Positions 54,986-63,550 of a DNA stretch of 64,000 nucleotides are shown here, in pieces. Each line of letters opens with the position of its first letter. Position 1 is the stretch's first letter. The position numbers and the translations under genes were made by a program. The notes below the pieces were generated by a model. It saw nothing but the letters and a program-made list of their open reading frames with translations. It did not search any database and was not told the origin of the DNA. Source of the stretch: Paracoccus sphaerophysae (lineage in GTDB: Bacteria; Pseudomonadota; Alphaproteobacteria; Rhodobacterales; Rhodobacteraceae); contig NZ_JRKS01000001.1 of NCBI RefSeq assembly GCF_000763805.1, forward strand, positions 124,001 through 188,000. Direction: 5' to 3'.

Positions 54986-55186
54986 ATGACGCTGCCGCCC
55001 GTTCCGCCGCCCGATCTTCTGAAACGCCTGCCGGGATATTACCGGCGTTGGGAACTGACCGAACTGGTCATCCCGGATCGGTACTACTTCTTCGAGTCAG
55101 CGGGCCTGCACGGCGACGGTGAGCCGCTGTTTGCGGTTTATGTCCAGCCCGCCGATCTGGCGCCGGGCGAAGGGCGGCTGCAATGA
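54986..55186 (+). CDS. Small phage protein of unknown function
   Basis: This 66-residue protein (MTLPPVPPPDLLKRLPGYYR, then RWELTELVIPDRYYFFESAG, ending EGRLQ) has no family I can name. Its stop overlaps the ATG of the primase-helicase gene (55183-55186), indicating translational coupling and a shared role in the replication module. Confidence 0.65.
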   Translation: MTLPPVPPPDLLKRLPGYYRRWELTELVIPDRYYFFESAGLHGDGEPLFAVYVQPADLAPGEGRLQ

Positions 55187-57408
55187 GTGCGCCCGGCATC
55201 GATCGCGACCAGATCGCGCTGTTTGTCGACGTGGTCTTCTCCTGGTGCGACGGCCTGATCCCGCTGCGCGGTCTGCCCGAGAAGGGCGTGACGCCGGGGG
55301 CGTCGAACGACCTGCGCTGGATCCCGGCAGACGCGAGCGCGCCCGAGATCATCGCCACAGCCGCGCGAGCCGCCGCTTCCGTCGGCCGTGCGATCTATGT
55401 GATCCCCGGCACGGTCGGAAACAGCGGCGAAGGTCGCGCCGAGCATGTCCGGCAGATGCAGGCGCTGGTCGTCGATCTCGACGATGGCGACATCGCCGCC
55501 AAGCGGGACCACCTGATCCGCAACCTCGGCCCGGCGACGCTGACCATCGAGAGCGGCGGGATGACCGAGGCCGGACAGCCCAAGCTGCATCTGTGGTGGA
55601 AGCTGACCGAACCGGCCGAGGGCGAGGACCTGGCCCGGCTCTGCCAGCTGCGGGCGACGATGGCGCTGAAGGTCGGCGGTGACGACAGCTTCGGCTCCGC
55701 TCACCAGCCGATCCGGGTGCCCGGGACGATCCATGGTAAATATGGACGGACGGCGCAGGTCCGGATCGTCGACCAGCAGCCCATCGAGGTCGATCTGGCT
55801 GAGTTCGCGGCCCTCGTCGCTGCGATGCCTGCGCTCACCCCGGAAACCTCAGGCTCAGCGTGGTTCGACTTCAACGCCGGTAGCAAACCCGCAGTCGATG
55901 ACGTCCTGACCACGCCGGTGCGGGAGGGGGCGCAGGATGACTGGACCCGGTTTCAGGGTGCCAGCGCCGCGATCGGGCACTACCTCCGTCAGGCGCATGA
56001 TGGCCGGCTCAGCCTCGACGAGGCCTGGGAGGCGATCTGCGGCTACAACGCGGCCATGTTGCGGCCTAGTTGGTCCGAGGATCGGCTCAAGGCCGAGACC
56101 CGCCGGCTGTGGCAGCGTCATCTCGAACGCAACGGACCTGCGCAGCCGTCGCGGCAGGAGTCGCATACAGCCCCGCTCGCCTGCTTCAGCCTCGGCCAGC
56201 TGCTCGATGACCGCAGCGCGCTGCCCGACGACATCATCGCCCCGCGCGTGCTCACCCCGGGCGGGCTGCTCGTCCTCGGCGGCGCGCCCAAGGTCGGCAA
56301 GAGCGACTTCCTGATCGCCTGGCTCGTCCACATGGCCGCCGGCGTGCCGTTCCTCGGCTTCACGCCGCCGCGGCCGCTGCGGGTGTTCTACCTGCAGGCC
56401 GAGCTGCAGTATCACTATCTGCGCGAGCGCCTCCACCAGATCGGCCTGCCGTCCGAAGTCCTTGTTGCCGCGCGCGACGGCTTCGTCGCCACCCCGCGGC
56501 TGAAGCTGCTGCTCGACCACGGTGGCTTGACCCGCGTGGTGGAGGCGATCCGGAGCGCTTTCCGCGACAGCCCGCCCGACATTCTCTGCGTCGATCCGAT
56601 CCGCAACGTCTTCGACGGCGGTCCCGACAGCGGCGGCGAGAACGACAACAGCGCGATGATGTTCTTCCTCAAGGAGCGGGTCGAAGCGCTGCAGGCGGCG
56701 GTCAATCCCGATGCCGGCGTCGTCCTCGTCCACCACACGAAGAAGCTCTCGAAGCAGCAGGTGAAGGATGACCCGTTCCTGGCTCTCTCCGGCGCCAGCG
56801 CGCTGCGGGGTTATTACACCAGCGGCCTGATCCTGCACCGCCCGGACGACGACAGCACCGCCCGCCGCCTCGAGATCGAACTTCGCAACGGACCGGCGCT
56901 CGAGCCGAAGCTGGTCGACAAGATCGGTGGCGCCTGGGTCGAACTGAACGCCCGCCACGAGCGTCTCGTGCGGCAGGAGGTGGGGGCCCGTCTCGACGCC
57001 GAGCGCGATCGCAAGGCCGAGGTGATCCTCGACCTGCTCTACGAAGAGGCTGCGGAAGGCCGGCTCTATACCTCCACCCAGTTCGCCTCGAACTTCGAGA
57101 ACCGCGCCGGCCTCGGCAGCCAGCACACCATCCAGGACCGGCTCAACGTCCTCGCGACCAAGGGCTTCATCAAGTACCAGCGCAACGGCGCACTCTACGG
57201 CCTGCCGCTGGTCCGGTCCCGCTTCGGCTACATGTGCGTCGAAGGCATGCGCTTCGGCCGCGGGGAACAGGTCGATCCCGAGACCGGGGAAATCACGGGC
57301 CAGGGGCTCGCAGTCCTTCCGAGCCACTACCGCTGCGCGTCCTCGGGGGCCGCGCTCGAGGTCGAGAACCCCTCCGTCTGGGTCTGGCCGGAGGTCGTGG
57401 ATGTCTGA
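55183..57408 (+). CDS. Phage/plasmid replication primase-helicase (prim-pol plus RepA-like ATPase)
   Basis: This 741-residue protein joins two replication domains. The N-terminal part resembles an archaeo-eukaryotic/RepB-type primase: ALVVDLDDGDIAAK near residue 95 (metal-binding acids), HLWWKL, and GDDSFGSAHQPIRVPGTIHGK near 167-187. The C-terminal part is a RecA/DnaB-like ATPase with Walker A GGAPKVGKSDF at about residue 366, YLQAELQYHYL and DILCVDPIRNVFDG (Walker B region), then a winged-helix-like end. It likely initiates element replication. Iteron-like repeats begin at its stop codon. Confidence 0.82.
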   Translation: MSAPGIDRDQIALFVDVVFSWCDGLIPLRGLPEKGVTPGASNDLRWIPADASAPEIIATAARAAASVGRAIYVIPGTVGNSGEGRAEHVRQMQALVVDLDDGDIAAKRDHLIRNLGPATLTIESGGMTEAGQPKLHLWWKLTEPAEGEDLARLCQLRATMALKVGGDDSFGSAHQPIRVPGTIHGKYGRTAQVRIVDQQPIEVDLAEFAALVAAMPALTPETSGSAWFDFNAGSKPAVDDVLTTPVREGAQDDWTRFQGASAAIGHYLRQAHDGRLSLDEAWEAICGYNAAMLRPSWSEDRLKAETRRLWQRHLERNGPAQPSRQESHTAPLACFSLGQLLDDRSALPDDIIAPRVLTPGGLLVLGGAPKVGKSDFLIAWLVHMAAGVPFLGFTPPRPLRVFYLQAELQYHYLRERLHQIGLPSEVLVAARDGFVATPRLKLLLDHGGLTRVVEAIRSAFRDSPPDILCVDPIRNVFDGGPDSGGENDNSAMMFFLKERVEALQAAVNPDAGVVLVHHTKKLSKQQVKDDPFLALSGASALRGYYTSGLILHRPDDDSTARRLEIELRNGPALEPKLVDKIGGAWVELNARHERLVRQEVGARLDAERDRKAEVILDLLYEEAAEGRLYTSTQFASNFENRAGLGSQHTIQDRLNVLATKGFIKYQRNGALYGLPLVRSRFGYMCVEGMRFGRGEQVDPETGEITGQGLAVLPSHYRCASSGAALEVENPSVWVWPEVVDV

Positions 57409-57527
57409 CAAATCGCGTGTCCGACATAAGTCGAAAATGTCAGACTTCCGGAATTGTCTGACTGATGGCTTGCTTTTCAATGACTTACGGAAGTCGAAGT
57501 CAGACATGTCTGACTTCCTTGTCCGAC
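57402..57527. repeat. Iteron-like cluster of TGTCNGAC (candidate origin)
   Basis: Six exact TGTC[T/C/A]GAC octamers lie at 57402, 57418, 57438, 57455, 57507 and 57520, with a seventh variant AGTCAGAC at 57498, in 126 bases. Half-matches AAGTCGAA (57428, 57491) and TCTCTGAC (57561) extend the array. The core GTCNGAC is palindromic. An AT-rich stretch follows at about 57541-57600. The set lies right after a replication gene, the usual place for an origin bound by an initiator. Confidence 0.7.
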
Positions 57528-57610
57528 TTCTTCGGAGGCAGAAAAGCAAGCAATATCAAATCTCTGACTCGCATAACAAGTCGAACAATGAACCTCCCCA
57601 TACTACGTAT

Positions 57611-57676
57611 GGGAGGGCCGGCCTCAGGGCCGGACCCCCCATCCGTGACGTCCGGGCCCGCGGTCCTCCACGTCAC
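57611..57676. other. GC-rich stem-loops next to the iteron cluster
   Basis: Arms 57611-57623 and 57628-57640 form a 13-bp stem with two mismatches and a TCAG loop. GTGACG (57645-57650) and CGTCAC (57671-57676) enclose a second GC-rich hairpin. They could be priming sites like RSF1010 ssi hairpins or a terminator; no T-run follows. Confidence 0.5.
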
Positions 57677-57728
57677 CCCTCGTCTCTGCCTCACCCGATC
57701 ACGACGGCCAGAATGACAGGAGATGACA

Positions 57729-57953
57729 ATGGCCTGCAAGACGATGACGATGATGCGCTTCTCGCCCCGCGGTTACGGTGGCACCCGCCGCGACCCCGAT
57801 CAGGTCCGGCGGGACGGCTGGCATGAGCTGGGGCTGCTGGCGGTCTCGGTCGACGATCCGCGGTTGACCTGGCCCGAGCGCGAGATGGTCGCGCAGCTGG
57901 GGCGCAAGCTCTATGGGCCCCGCGCCGGCGAGGGAGGGCGCAGCCATGGCTGA
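57729..57953 (+). CDS. Small conserved phage protein
   Basis: This 74-residue protein contains RFSPRGYGGTRRDPDQVRRD and WPEREMVAQLGRKLYGPR, a pattern I associate with small genes preceding DUF6362 in Rhodobacterales prophages; its function is unknown. AGGAG lies six bases before the ATG at 57729, which favours this over the ATG at 57723. It overlaps the DUF6362 gene start by eight bases. Confidence 0.65.
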   Translation: MACKTMTMMRFSPRGYGGTRRDPDQVRRDGWHELGLLAVSVDDPRLTWPEREMVAQLGRKLYGPRAGEGGRSHG

Positions 57954-58326
57954 TCGCGAATGGACCGCGGACGATGTGGCTGACCACTTCGAGGAGGCGT
58001 TCCGGACCCTGCGCAAGCTGCCGCCGGTCAAGGCGCAGCGCTACTTCGGAGCCTGGCCGCAGGTGCTGCGGACGAAGCGCGAGATCGCCGCGATGGAGCC
58101 CGAGCCGATGCGCGTCTGGCCGTCGGCGGCGGCCATCACCCGGCTGGAGCGGACCTTCGATTGGGTCCTCTGGATCGAGGAGCCCGAGCGCAAGCTGGTC
58201 TGGTCGCGGGCGGCCAAGGTGCCGTGGAAGGTGATCGCGGGCGAGATGGGCTGCGACCGCACCACCGCCTGGCGGCGCTGGCAACTGGCCTTGACCGTCA
58301 TCGCGGCGCGGTTGAATGCCGAGTGA
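57946..58326 (+). CDS. DUF6362 family protein with HTH-like end
   Basis: This 126-residue protein (MADREWTADDVADHFEEAFR, then TLRKLPPVKAQRYFGAWPQV) matches the DUF6362 layout and ends with KVIAGEMGCDRTTAWRRWQLALTVIAARLN, a helix-turn-helix-like segment. It may bind DNA near packaging or replication genes. A GGAGGG element precedes the ATG. Confidence 0.75.
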   Translation: MADREWTADDVADHFEEAFRTLRKLPPVKAQRYFGAWPQVLRTKREIAAMEPEPMRVWPSAAAITRLERTFDWVLWIEEPERKLVWSRAAKVPWKVIAGEMGCDRTTAWRRWQLALTVIAARLNAE

Positions 58327-58333
58327 GTCCAAA

Positions 58334-58368
58334 GTGTTGCAACACATTCGTGTTCGACACCTGCAACA
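58334..58368. promoter_or_regulatory. Palindromic repeat cluster before the HNH gene
   Basis: A perfect 12-bp palindrome GTGTTGCAACAC (58334-58345) is followed by GTGTTCGACAC (58350-58360, GTGT/ACAC arms) and the half-site CTGCAACA (58361-58368). It lies 94 bases before the HNH start, in the only gap of this module, and looks like an operator. Confidence 0.5.
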
Positions 58369-58461
58369 GATCCGTGCTATGCGGAGCATATGATCGGGAG
58401 ACGAGCGCCGAGAGCGCCCCCGGTCTTTTCCACCCCGCTTCATCCGTCTCGTGAGGCATTC

Positions 58462-58818
58462 ATGCCGTTGCGCCCGCCCATCCATCGCCCGGTGGGGCGG
58501 CGCGACAAGCGCGAACGTGACCGCGAGACCGACCGCAAGCGTGATCCGGTCATCCGCGCGCTCTATCGCTCGGCCCGGTGGCTCGCGGAACGGCGGCTGT
58601 TTCTGGCCCGCCACCCGCTCTGCGCCGAGTGCCAGCGCCAAGGGCGCGTGACCCCGGCCAACACCGTCGATCACATCATCCCGCATCGGGGCGACACCGC
58701 GCGGTTCTGGGACCAGGACGGATGGCAGGCGCTCTGTGCGTCCTGTCACAGCCGCAAGACCGCTGCCGAGGATGGCGGCTTCGGCAATCGGCGGACCGGG
58801 CGCGAGTCCTCCGACTGA
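58462..58818 (+). CDS. Phage HNH endonuclease
   Basis: This 118-residue protein starts MPLRPPIHRPVGRRDKRERD with a basic leader. The HNH fold is shown by zinc-type pairs CAEC and CASC, the catalytic VDHIIPHRGDTARFWD and the final CASCHSRKTAAE. HNH proteins of this type assist terminase during DNA packaging in long-tailed phages. Terminase genes follow 2.5 kb downstream. Confidence 0.88.
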   Translation: MPLRPPIHRPVGRRDKRERDRETDRKRDPVIRALYRSARWLAERRLFLARHPLCAECQRQGRVTPANTVDHIIPHRGDTARFWDQDGWQALCASCHSRKTAAEDGGFGNRRTGRESSD

Positions 58819-58934
58819 CCCGGGGGGAGGTCAGATCTCTGGGCGGTTCGACGTCAGGACCGCGCGCCAAGCTTTCTGCATCCGTGGCCAAAATGGCGAG
58901 GGGGGGGTAACCCCCGATCCGAAGGAACTATTCC

Positions 58935-60239
58935 ATGCTCGATCGTGAACTCGCCGTCGCCTATCGGCCCCTCGACAGCCTGGTGCCGTATGCGCGGAAT
59001 GCCCGCACCCACAGCGAAGCGCAGGTGGCCGAGATTGCCGGCTCGATCCGCGAGTTCGGCTTCGTGAACCCGGTCCTCATTGCCGAGGACGGCACGCTGA
59101 TCGCAGGCCACGGGCGCGTTCTGGCCGCCCGGCTGCTCGGCATGGATACCGTGCCGACGATCACCCTGACCGGGCTCAGCGACAGCCAGCGCCGGGCACT
59201 GGTGCTGGCGGACAACCGCATCGCGCTCAACGCCGGTTGGGACGAAAGCCTGCTGTCGCTGGAGCTCACAGATCTGAAGGACGCGGGTTTTGATCTCGGT
59301 ATCCTGGGCTTCGAGGATGGTGAGCTGGACCGGCTGCTGACGGGCGCCGAGGAAGACGACAATGGCTCGACCGCGCCTGTTGTCATTCCCGAGCCGCCGC
59401 GCAACCCGGTCTCGCGCACCGGCGATCTCTGGATCCTCGGCGACCATCGGCTGCTCTGCGGGGACTCGACCAGCCACGACGATGTGCGCCGCCTGATGAA
59501 CGGCGAGCGGGCGATCCTGTTCGCGACCGACCCGCCCTATCTGGTCGATTACGACGGCTCGAACCATCCGACCCGCAACAAGGACTGGTCGGCGTCCTAT
59601 GGCACGACCTGGGATGACAGTTCTCAGGGGGCCGAGCTTTACGACGGCTTCATCGCGGCGGCCGTGGCCGAGGCGATCACCGAAGATGCTGCCTGGTACT
59701 GCTGGCACGCCTCGCGCCGCCAGGCGATGCTGGAAGCCTGCTGGGAAAAGGCCGGCGCCTTCGTCCATCAGCAGATCATCTGGGTGAAGGACCGCGGTGT
59801 TCTGACCCGGTCCCACTACCTCTGGAAACACGAGCCTTGCTTCATGGGCTGGCGCCGCCCGAACCGCCCGCCGAAGGTGGCGGACGAGACGCTGCCCTCG
59901 ACCTGGGAGATGCCCAGCTTCGCCAGGGACGACCGGCCCGATCACCCGACGCCGAAACCGCTCGACGCCTTCGGCATCCCGATGCGCCAGCACGTGGCGC
60001 GCGGCGGGCTCTGCTACGAGCCGTTCTCGGGCTCGGGATCGCAGATCATGGCGGGCGAGGCCAACGGCCGCCGCGTCTTCGCGATGGAGATCAGCCCGGC
60101 CTACGTCGATGTCGCCGTCGAGCGCTGGCAGGCGGAGACCCGCAGGGACGCGATCCTCGATGGCGACGGCCGGACCTTCGCCGAGGTGACGGTCGAGCGC
60201 CTCGGCGCGATAGATCAGAACGAGGGGTTCGCCGCATGA
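58935..60239 (+). CDS. ParB-domain DNA N6-adenine methyltransferase
   Basis: This 434-residue protein joins a ParB/sulfiredoxin-like N-terminal domain (residues 1-130; RNARTHSEAQV, LIAGHGRVLAARLLG with GHGR at 59-62) to a beta-class DNA methyltransferase. Motif IV is DPPY (199-202) in ILFATDPPYLVDYDG, and motif I is expected in CYEPFSGSGSQIMAGEANGR near the end. DPPY suggests adenine methylation. In prophages such enzymes protect the genome or regulate it; no cognate nuclease is obvious. It is coupled to the next gene (ATGA). Confidence 0.88.
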   Translation: MLDRELAVAYRPLDSLVPYARNARTHSEAQVAEIAGSIREFGFVNPVLIAEDGTLIAGHGRVLAARLLGMDTVPTITLTGLSDSQRRALVLADNRIALNAGWDESLLSLELTDLKDAGFDLGILGFEDGELDRLLTGAEEDDNGSTAPVVIPEPPRNPVSRTGDLWILGDHRLLCGDSTSHDDVRRLMNGERAILFATDPPYLVDYDGSNHPTRNKDWSASYGTTWDDSSQGAELYDGFIAAAVAEAITEDAAWYCWHASRRQAMLEACWEKAGAFVHQQIIWVKDRGVLTRSHYLWKHEPCFMGWRRPNRPPKVADETLPSTWEMPSFARDDRPDHPTPKPLDAFGIPMRQHVARGGLCYEPFSGSGSQIMAGEANGRRVFAMEISPAYVDVAVERWQAETRRDAILDGDGRTFAEVTVERLGAIDQNEGFAA

Positions 60240-60451
60240 GTCAGTCACGCACCATGTCGCTGGTCGAGTCGCTGGCCAACGTGATCGTCGGCTATGGCGT
60301 GGCCGTCGTCACGCAGATCCTGATCTTCCCGCAGTTCGGCTGGAATCCGACTCTGGCGCAGAACATGAGGATCGGCGCGGTGTTCACGGCGGTGAGCCTC
60401 GCTCGATCGTTCACCTTGCGGCGGTTGTCTGAACGAATGGAGAGGCATTAG
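60236..60451 (+). CDS. Small membrane protein (DUF7220-like)
   Basis: This 71-residue protein has two hydrophobic segments (VIVGYGVAVVTQILIFPQFG and MRIGAVFTAVSLARSFTL) and a basic end (RRLSERMERH). It matches small phage membrane proteins that commonly follow the ParB-methyltransferase. The start overlaps the methyltransferase stop. The role is unknown. The next 186 bases to the SRAP stop contain no recognisable gene. Confidence 0.7.
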   Translation: MSQSRTMSLVESLANVIVGYGVAVVTQILIFPQFGWNPTLAQNMRIGAVFTAVSLARSFTLRRLSERMERH

Positions 60452-60637
60452 GTCGCTGTCCTTCCCAACGCTCAGTCCGCACTGATCTGCCGCAACAGGT
60501 ACCACTGTGTTCAATCGGGGGCGCGAACGCTGCCGCGACGATCTCCATCGCCCTTTTCCGTCATGGCCTCGATCACCTTGGCACCGTTTGCAACCGCACG
60601 ATCAAACGCAGCATTCGGTCCTCATCACCACGAGGTA

Positions 60638-61264
60638 TCAGGCGGCACCGTCGACAAGTTCCAGCGCACCGTCCGCCAAGGGCCTCTGCAGTAAACGTGC
60701 CTCGCTCCAGGGCGCGGACATCCACGTCAACCACTCGGCAGGCTCGGTCAGGATCACCGGCATCGCCTTGGGGTGGACCGCTGCGACCTCAGCATTCGGG
60801 GCGGTGGTGAGGAACGCGAAAAGGTCGTCCGTGGTCGGACCATCCTTGACCTTGCGAACCGAGGTCCAACCCGGGACATGGATGCCGGCGAATGCGACAG
60901 ACCGTCCGTCCGCTGGCGCGAACCACTGGTTACCCTGGCCCTTGCCCATCGGCTCCGCGAAGGCGGTGAGTGGAACGAGGCAGCGGTGTGGCGGCCCGAG
61001 CCAACGGCGCCAGTGAGGCGAGCCGGTGTTGCGGACATTGGTGACCCCAGGGTCGCGGGCGGTCTTCAGGACCGAGGGCGGTGATGGCAGTCCCCATCGG
61101 GCCTTGACCAATTCGCGCTCGCCGTCCAGGCCGATCCGAACGATCGGCGCCATTTGGTCGGGGTAAATCTCCGGCTGGGCAGGAAGGTTGCCGAGCTTGT
61201 CCACGGCGGCAAATAGCTGCCGCATCGCCTCTTGGGCACGAGTCTGGCTGTAGAGATTGCACAT
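60638..61264 (-). CDS. SRAP (YedK/HMCES-like) abasic-site DNA-protein crosslinker
   Basis: This 208-residue protein starts MCNLYSQTRAQEAMRQLF, giving the catalytic Cys2 after Met removal. Further SRAP residues are NVRNTGSPHWRRW (Asn/Arg), RCLVPLTAFAEP (with the Glu) and the His motif VHPKAMPVILT. SRAP proteins crosslink to abasic sites in single-stranded DNA and protect them. It is on the strand opposite to the packaging genes, so it is likely a separately expressed accessory gene. Confidence 0.9.
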   Translation of the reverse strand: MCNLYSQTRAQEAMRQLFAAVDKLGNLPAQPEIYPDQMAPIVRIGLDGERELVKARWGLPSPPSVLKTARDPGVTNVRNTGSPHWRRWLGPPHRCLVPLTAFAEPMGKGQGNQWFAPADGRSVAFAGIHVPGWTSVRKVKDGPTTDDLFAFLTTAPNAEVAAVHPKAMPVILTEPAEWLTWMSAPWSEARLLQRPLADGALELVDGAA

Positions 61265-61323
61265 GCCTACGAGATGGCGTGTCCAGCTGCCACTCGCAAT
61301 GCGGAAAGAGGGACATCAGGATC

Positions 61324-61794
61324 ATGGCTGGCCGCAAACCGCTCCCGACGCAGCTGAAGCTGGTGAAAGGCACGGCCCGGCCGCACCGGATGAACCCCGC
61401 CGAGCCGCAGCCGGTCGTGGCGGTGCCGCCGGCTCCCGATCACCTCGACGATGCGGCCGCCGCAAAGTTCACCGAACTGGCCGAGCTGCTGGCCCGGCAC
61501 GGGGTGATGACCGAGCTCGATGCGGGGGCGCTCGCCCGCTACGCGGTGATCTGGCGGCGCTGGCTCGAGGCAGAGGCCGAGGTCAAGCGCCGCGGCCCGG
61601 TGGTGAAGACCGCCGGCGGCAACATCATCCAGAACCCGTTTCTCGCGGTGGCGAACAAGTGCCTGGCGCAGATGGGCCAGATCGAGAGCGAGTTCGGGCT
61701 GACGCCCTCCAGCCGCTCCCGCATCCGCATGGCGGCGCCGGCCGAGACCCGCGATCCGTTCGAGGAGTTTCTGAACCGTGGCAGCACAGCGTAA
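61324..61794 (+). CDS. Phage terminase small subunit, P27 family
   Basis: This 156-residue DNA-recognition subunit begins MAGRKPLPTQLKLVKGTARP, the usual P27 start, with AEPQPVVAVPPAPDHLDD next. The central helices (FTELAELLARHGVMTELDAG) and LGLTPSSRSRI-like end (FGLTPSSRSRIRMAAP) are characteristic. It overlaps the large subunit start by 17 bases. Confidence 0.9.
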   Translation: MAGRKPLPTQLKLVKGTARPHRMNPAEPQPVVAVPPAPDHLDDAAAAKFTELAELLARHGVMTELDAGALARYAVIWRRWLEAEAEVKRRGPVVKTAGGNIIQNPFLAVANKCLAQMGQIESEFGLTPSSRSRIRMAAPAETRDPFEEFLNRGSTA

Positions 61795-63550
61795 ATCTGG
61801 CGACCGGAAGCAAGCCCCGGCCTGTCCGGTGACGGCGTGGGCCCGTCGGGTCGTATCCGGCAAGGTTGTGGCGGGTCACCTGACGCGCCTGGCCTGCCAG
61901 CGCCACCTGGACGATCTGAAGACCGGCCCATCCCGCGGTCTTGTCTGGGACCGCGCGGCGGCGCTGCACGCGATCGAGTTCTTCAGCCACCTGCGGCACT
62001 CGACGGGCGAATGGGCGGGGCAGCCCTTCGATCTGCAGCCTTGGCAGCAGTTCGTGGTGGGCTCCGTCTTCGGCTGGCAGCGGGCGGATGGGCTGCGGCG
62101 GTTCCGAACGGCTTATGTCGAGGTCGCCCGCAAGAACGGCAAGTCGGCCCTGCTGGCCGGGATCGCGCTCTATGCGCTGGTCGCTGACGGCGAGGCCGGC
62201 GCCCATGTCTATGCCGCCGCGACCACGCGCGACCAGGCGCGCATCGTCTTCGGCGAGGCCGAGCGCATGGTGGCGGCAAGCCCGGCGCTTTCGACCCGGG
62301 TCACCCGAACGGTCAACAACCTCGCGGTCCTGCCCACCGCCTCGTGGTTCCGGCCGCTCTCGGCCGACGCCAGCAAGATGGACGGGCTGAACGTGCACTT
62401 CGCGGCCGTGGACGAGGTGCACGAGCATCCGGGTCCCGAGATCATCCAGAAGCTCAACACCGCGACGGGCGCGCGCCGCCAGCCGCTGATCGTCGAGATC
62501 ACCACCGCCGGGCATGACCGCCACTCGGTCTGCCGCCAGCATCACGAGTTCTCGGTGAAAGCGCTGGAGGGGACGCTGCCGCAGGAGACCGCCGACCCCT
62601 GGTTTGCCTTCATCGCCACGATCGATGCGGGCGACGACTGGACCGACCCGAAGGTCTGGATCAAGGCCAATCCGAGCCTTGGCGTGACGGTGAAGCCTGA
62701 TGATCTCAAACGCCAGATCGACGAAGCGCGCGAGATGCCGGCCCAGCAGAATGCCATCCGCCGGCTGCGATTGAACGAATGGACCGAGCAGGTCACCCGG
62801 TGGCTCGACATGGAGGTCTGGGCCGAGGGTGGACTGTCGGCAACGGCCGGCGGCGCGGATATTGCGCGGGAACTCTCCCGTCTGGAGCGACTGCTCGCGG
62901 GGCGCGAATGCTACGGCGGGCTGGATCTGGCTCGGGTCAACGACCTCTCGGCCTTCCTTCTGCTGTTTCCGCCGACGCGGGATGCGGCGCTCGGGAGCCT
63001 GGCCGAGAAGTGGATCGTGCTGTCGCGCTTCTGGGTACCGGAGGAGGACATCAGGCGCCGCGCCCGCCGTGACCGGGTGCCCTATGATGTCTGGCGCGAC
63101 CAGGGGTTCCTGGTGGCCACGCCGGGCAATGCCACCGACTTCGCCTTCATCGAGGCGGAGATCCTCGAGCTTGCAGGCCGCTTCGATCTGCGGGAGCTCA
63201 GCTATGACCGCACCTTCGCGGGCGAGATCGTCCAGCATCTGGAGGACGAGGGCATCAACCTCGTCCAGTTCGGTCAGGGGTTCCTGAGCATGGCCGCGCC
63301 CACGGCAGAGCTCGAGCGGCTCGCGGTCTCGCGGCTCCTCTGGCACGGGGGCCATCCGGTGCTGCGCTGGAATGCCTCGAACGTCGCGGTCCGCCATGAC
63401 CCGGCCGGCAACATCAAGCCGGACAAGGAGCGCTCGTCCGAGCGCATCGACGGCATCGTGGCGCTCTGCAATGCCCTCGGCCGGGCCATGCTGCGCGACG
63501 AGTCCGCAGGACGCTCGGTCTACCAGGCCCGCGGGCCGATGCTGCTATAG
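61778..63550 (+). CDS. Phage terminase large subunit
   Basis: This 590-residue packaging motor has an ATPase domain with adenine-contact WQQF (residues 89-92), a Walker A-like ARKNGKS at 117-123 and Walker B VHFAAVDEVHEH with Asp212-Glu213. The C-terminal nuclease domain starts near residue 370 (CYGGLDLARVNDLSAFLLLF, whose Asp is a likely metal ligand) and ends with DGIVALCNALGRAML. Length and order are standard for the Terminase_1 (P27-associated) group. Confidence 0.93.
   Translation: MAAQRKSGDRKQAPACPVTAWARRVVSGKVVAGHLTRLACQRHLDDLKTGPSRGLVWDRAAALHAIEFFSHLRHSTGEWAGQPFDLQPWQQFVVGSVFGWQRADGLRRFRTAYVEVARKNGKSALLAGIALYALVADGEAGAHVYAAATTRDQARIVFGEAERMVAASPALSTRVTRTVNNLAVLPTASWFRPLSADASKMDGLNVHFAAVDEVHEHPGPEIIQKLNTATGARRQPLIVEITTAGHDRHSVCRQHHEFSVKALEGTLPQETADPWFAFIATIDAGDDWTDPKVWIKANPSLGVTVKPDDLKRQIDEAREMPAQQNAIRRLRLNEWTEQVTRWLDMEVWAEGGLSATAGGADIARELSRLERLLAGRECYGGLDLARVNDLSAFLLLFPPTRDAALGSLAEKWIVLSRFWVPEEDIRRRARRDRVPYDVWRDQGFLVATPGNATDFAFIEAEILELAGRFDLRELSYDRTFAGEIVQHLEDEGINLVQFGQGFLSMAAPTAELERLAVSRLLWHGGHPVLRWNASNVAVRHDPAGNIKPDKERSSERIDGIVALCNALGRAMLRDESAGRSVYQARGPMLL

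Noticed and set aside
55855-57549. 564-codon minus-strand frame across the primase-helicase
   Set aside because: No start site or motif; the sense frame has clear prim-pol and Walker motifs.
57401-57826. Plus-strand frame starting MSDKSRVRHKSKMSDF over the iterons
   Set aside because: Its repeated MSDF comes from the TGTCNGAC repeats themselves; the end overlaps another real gene and there is no ribosome site.
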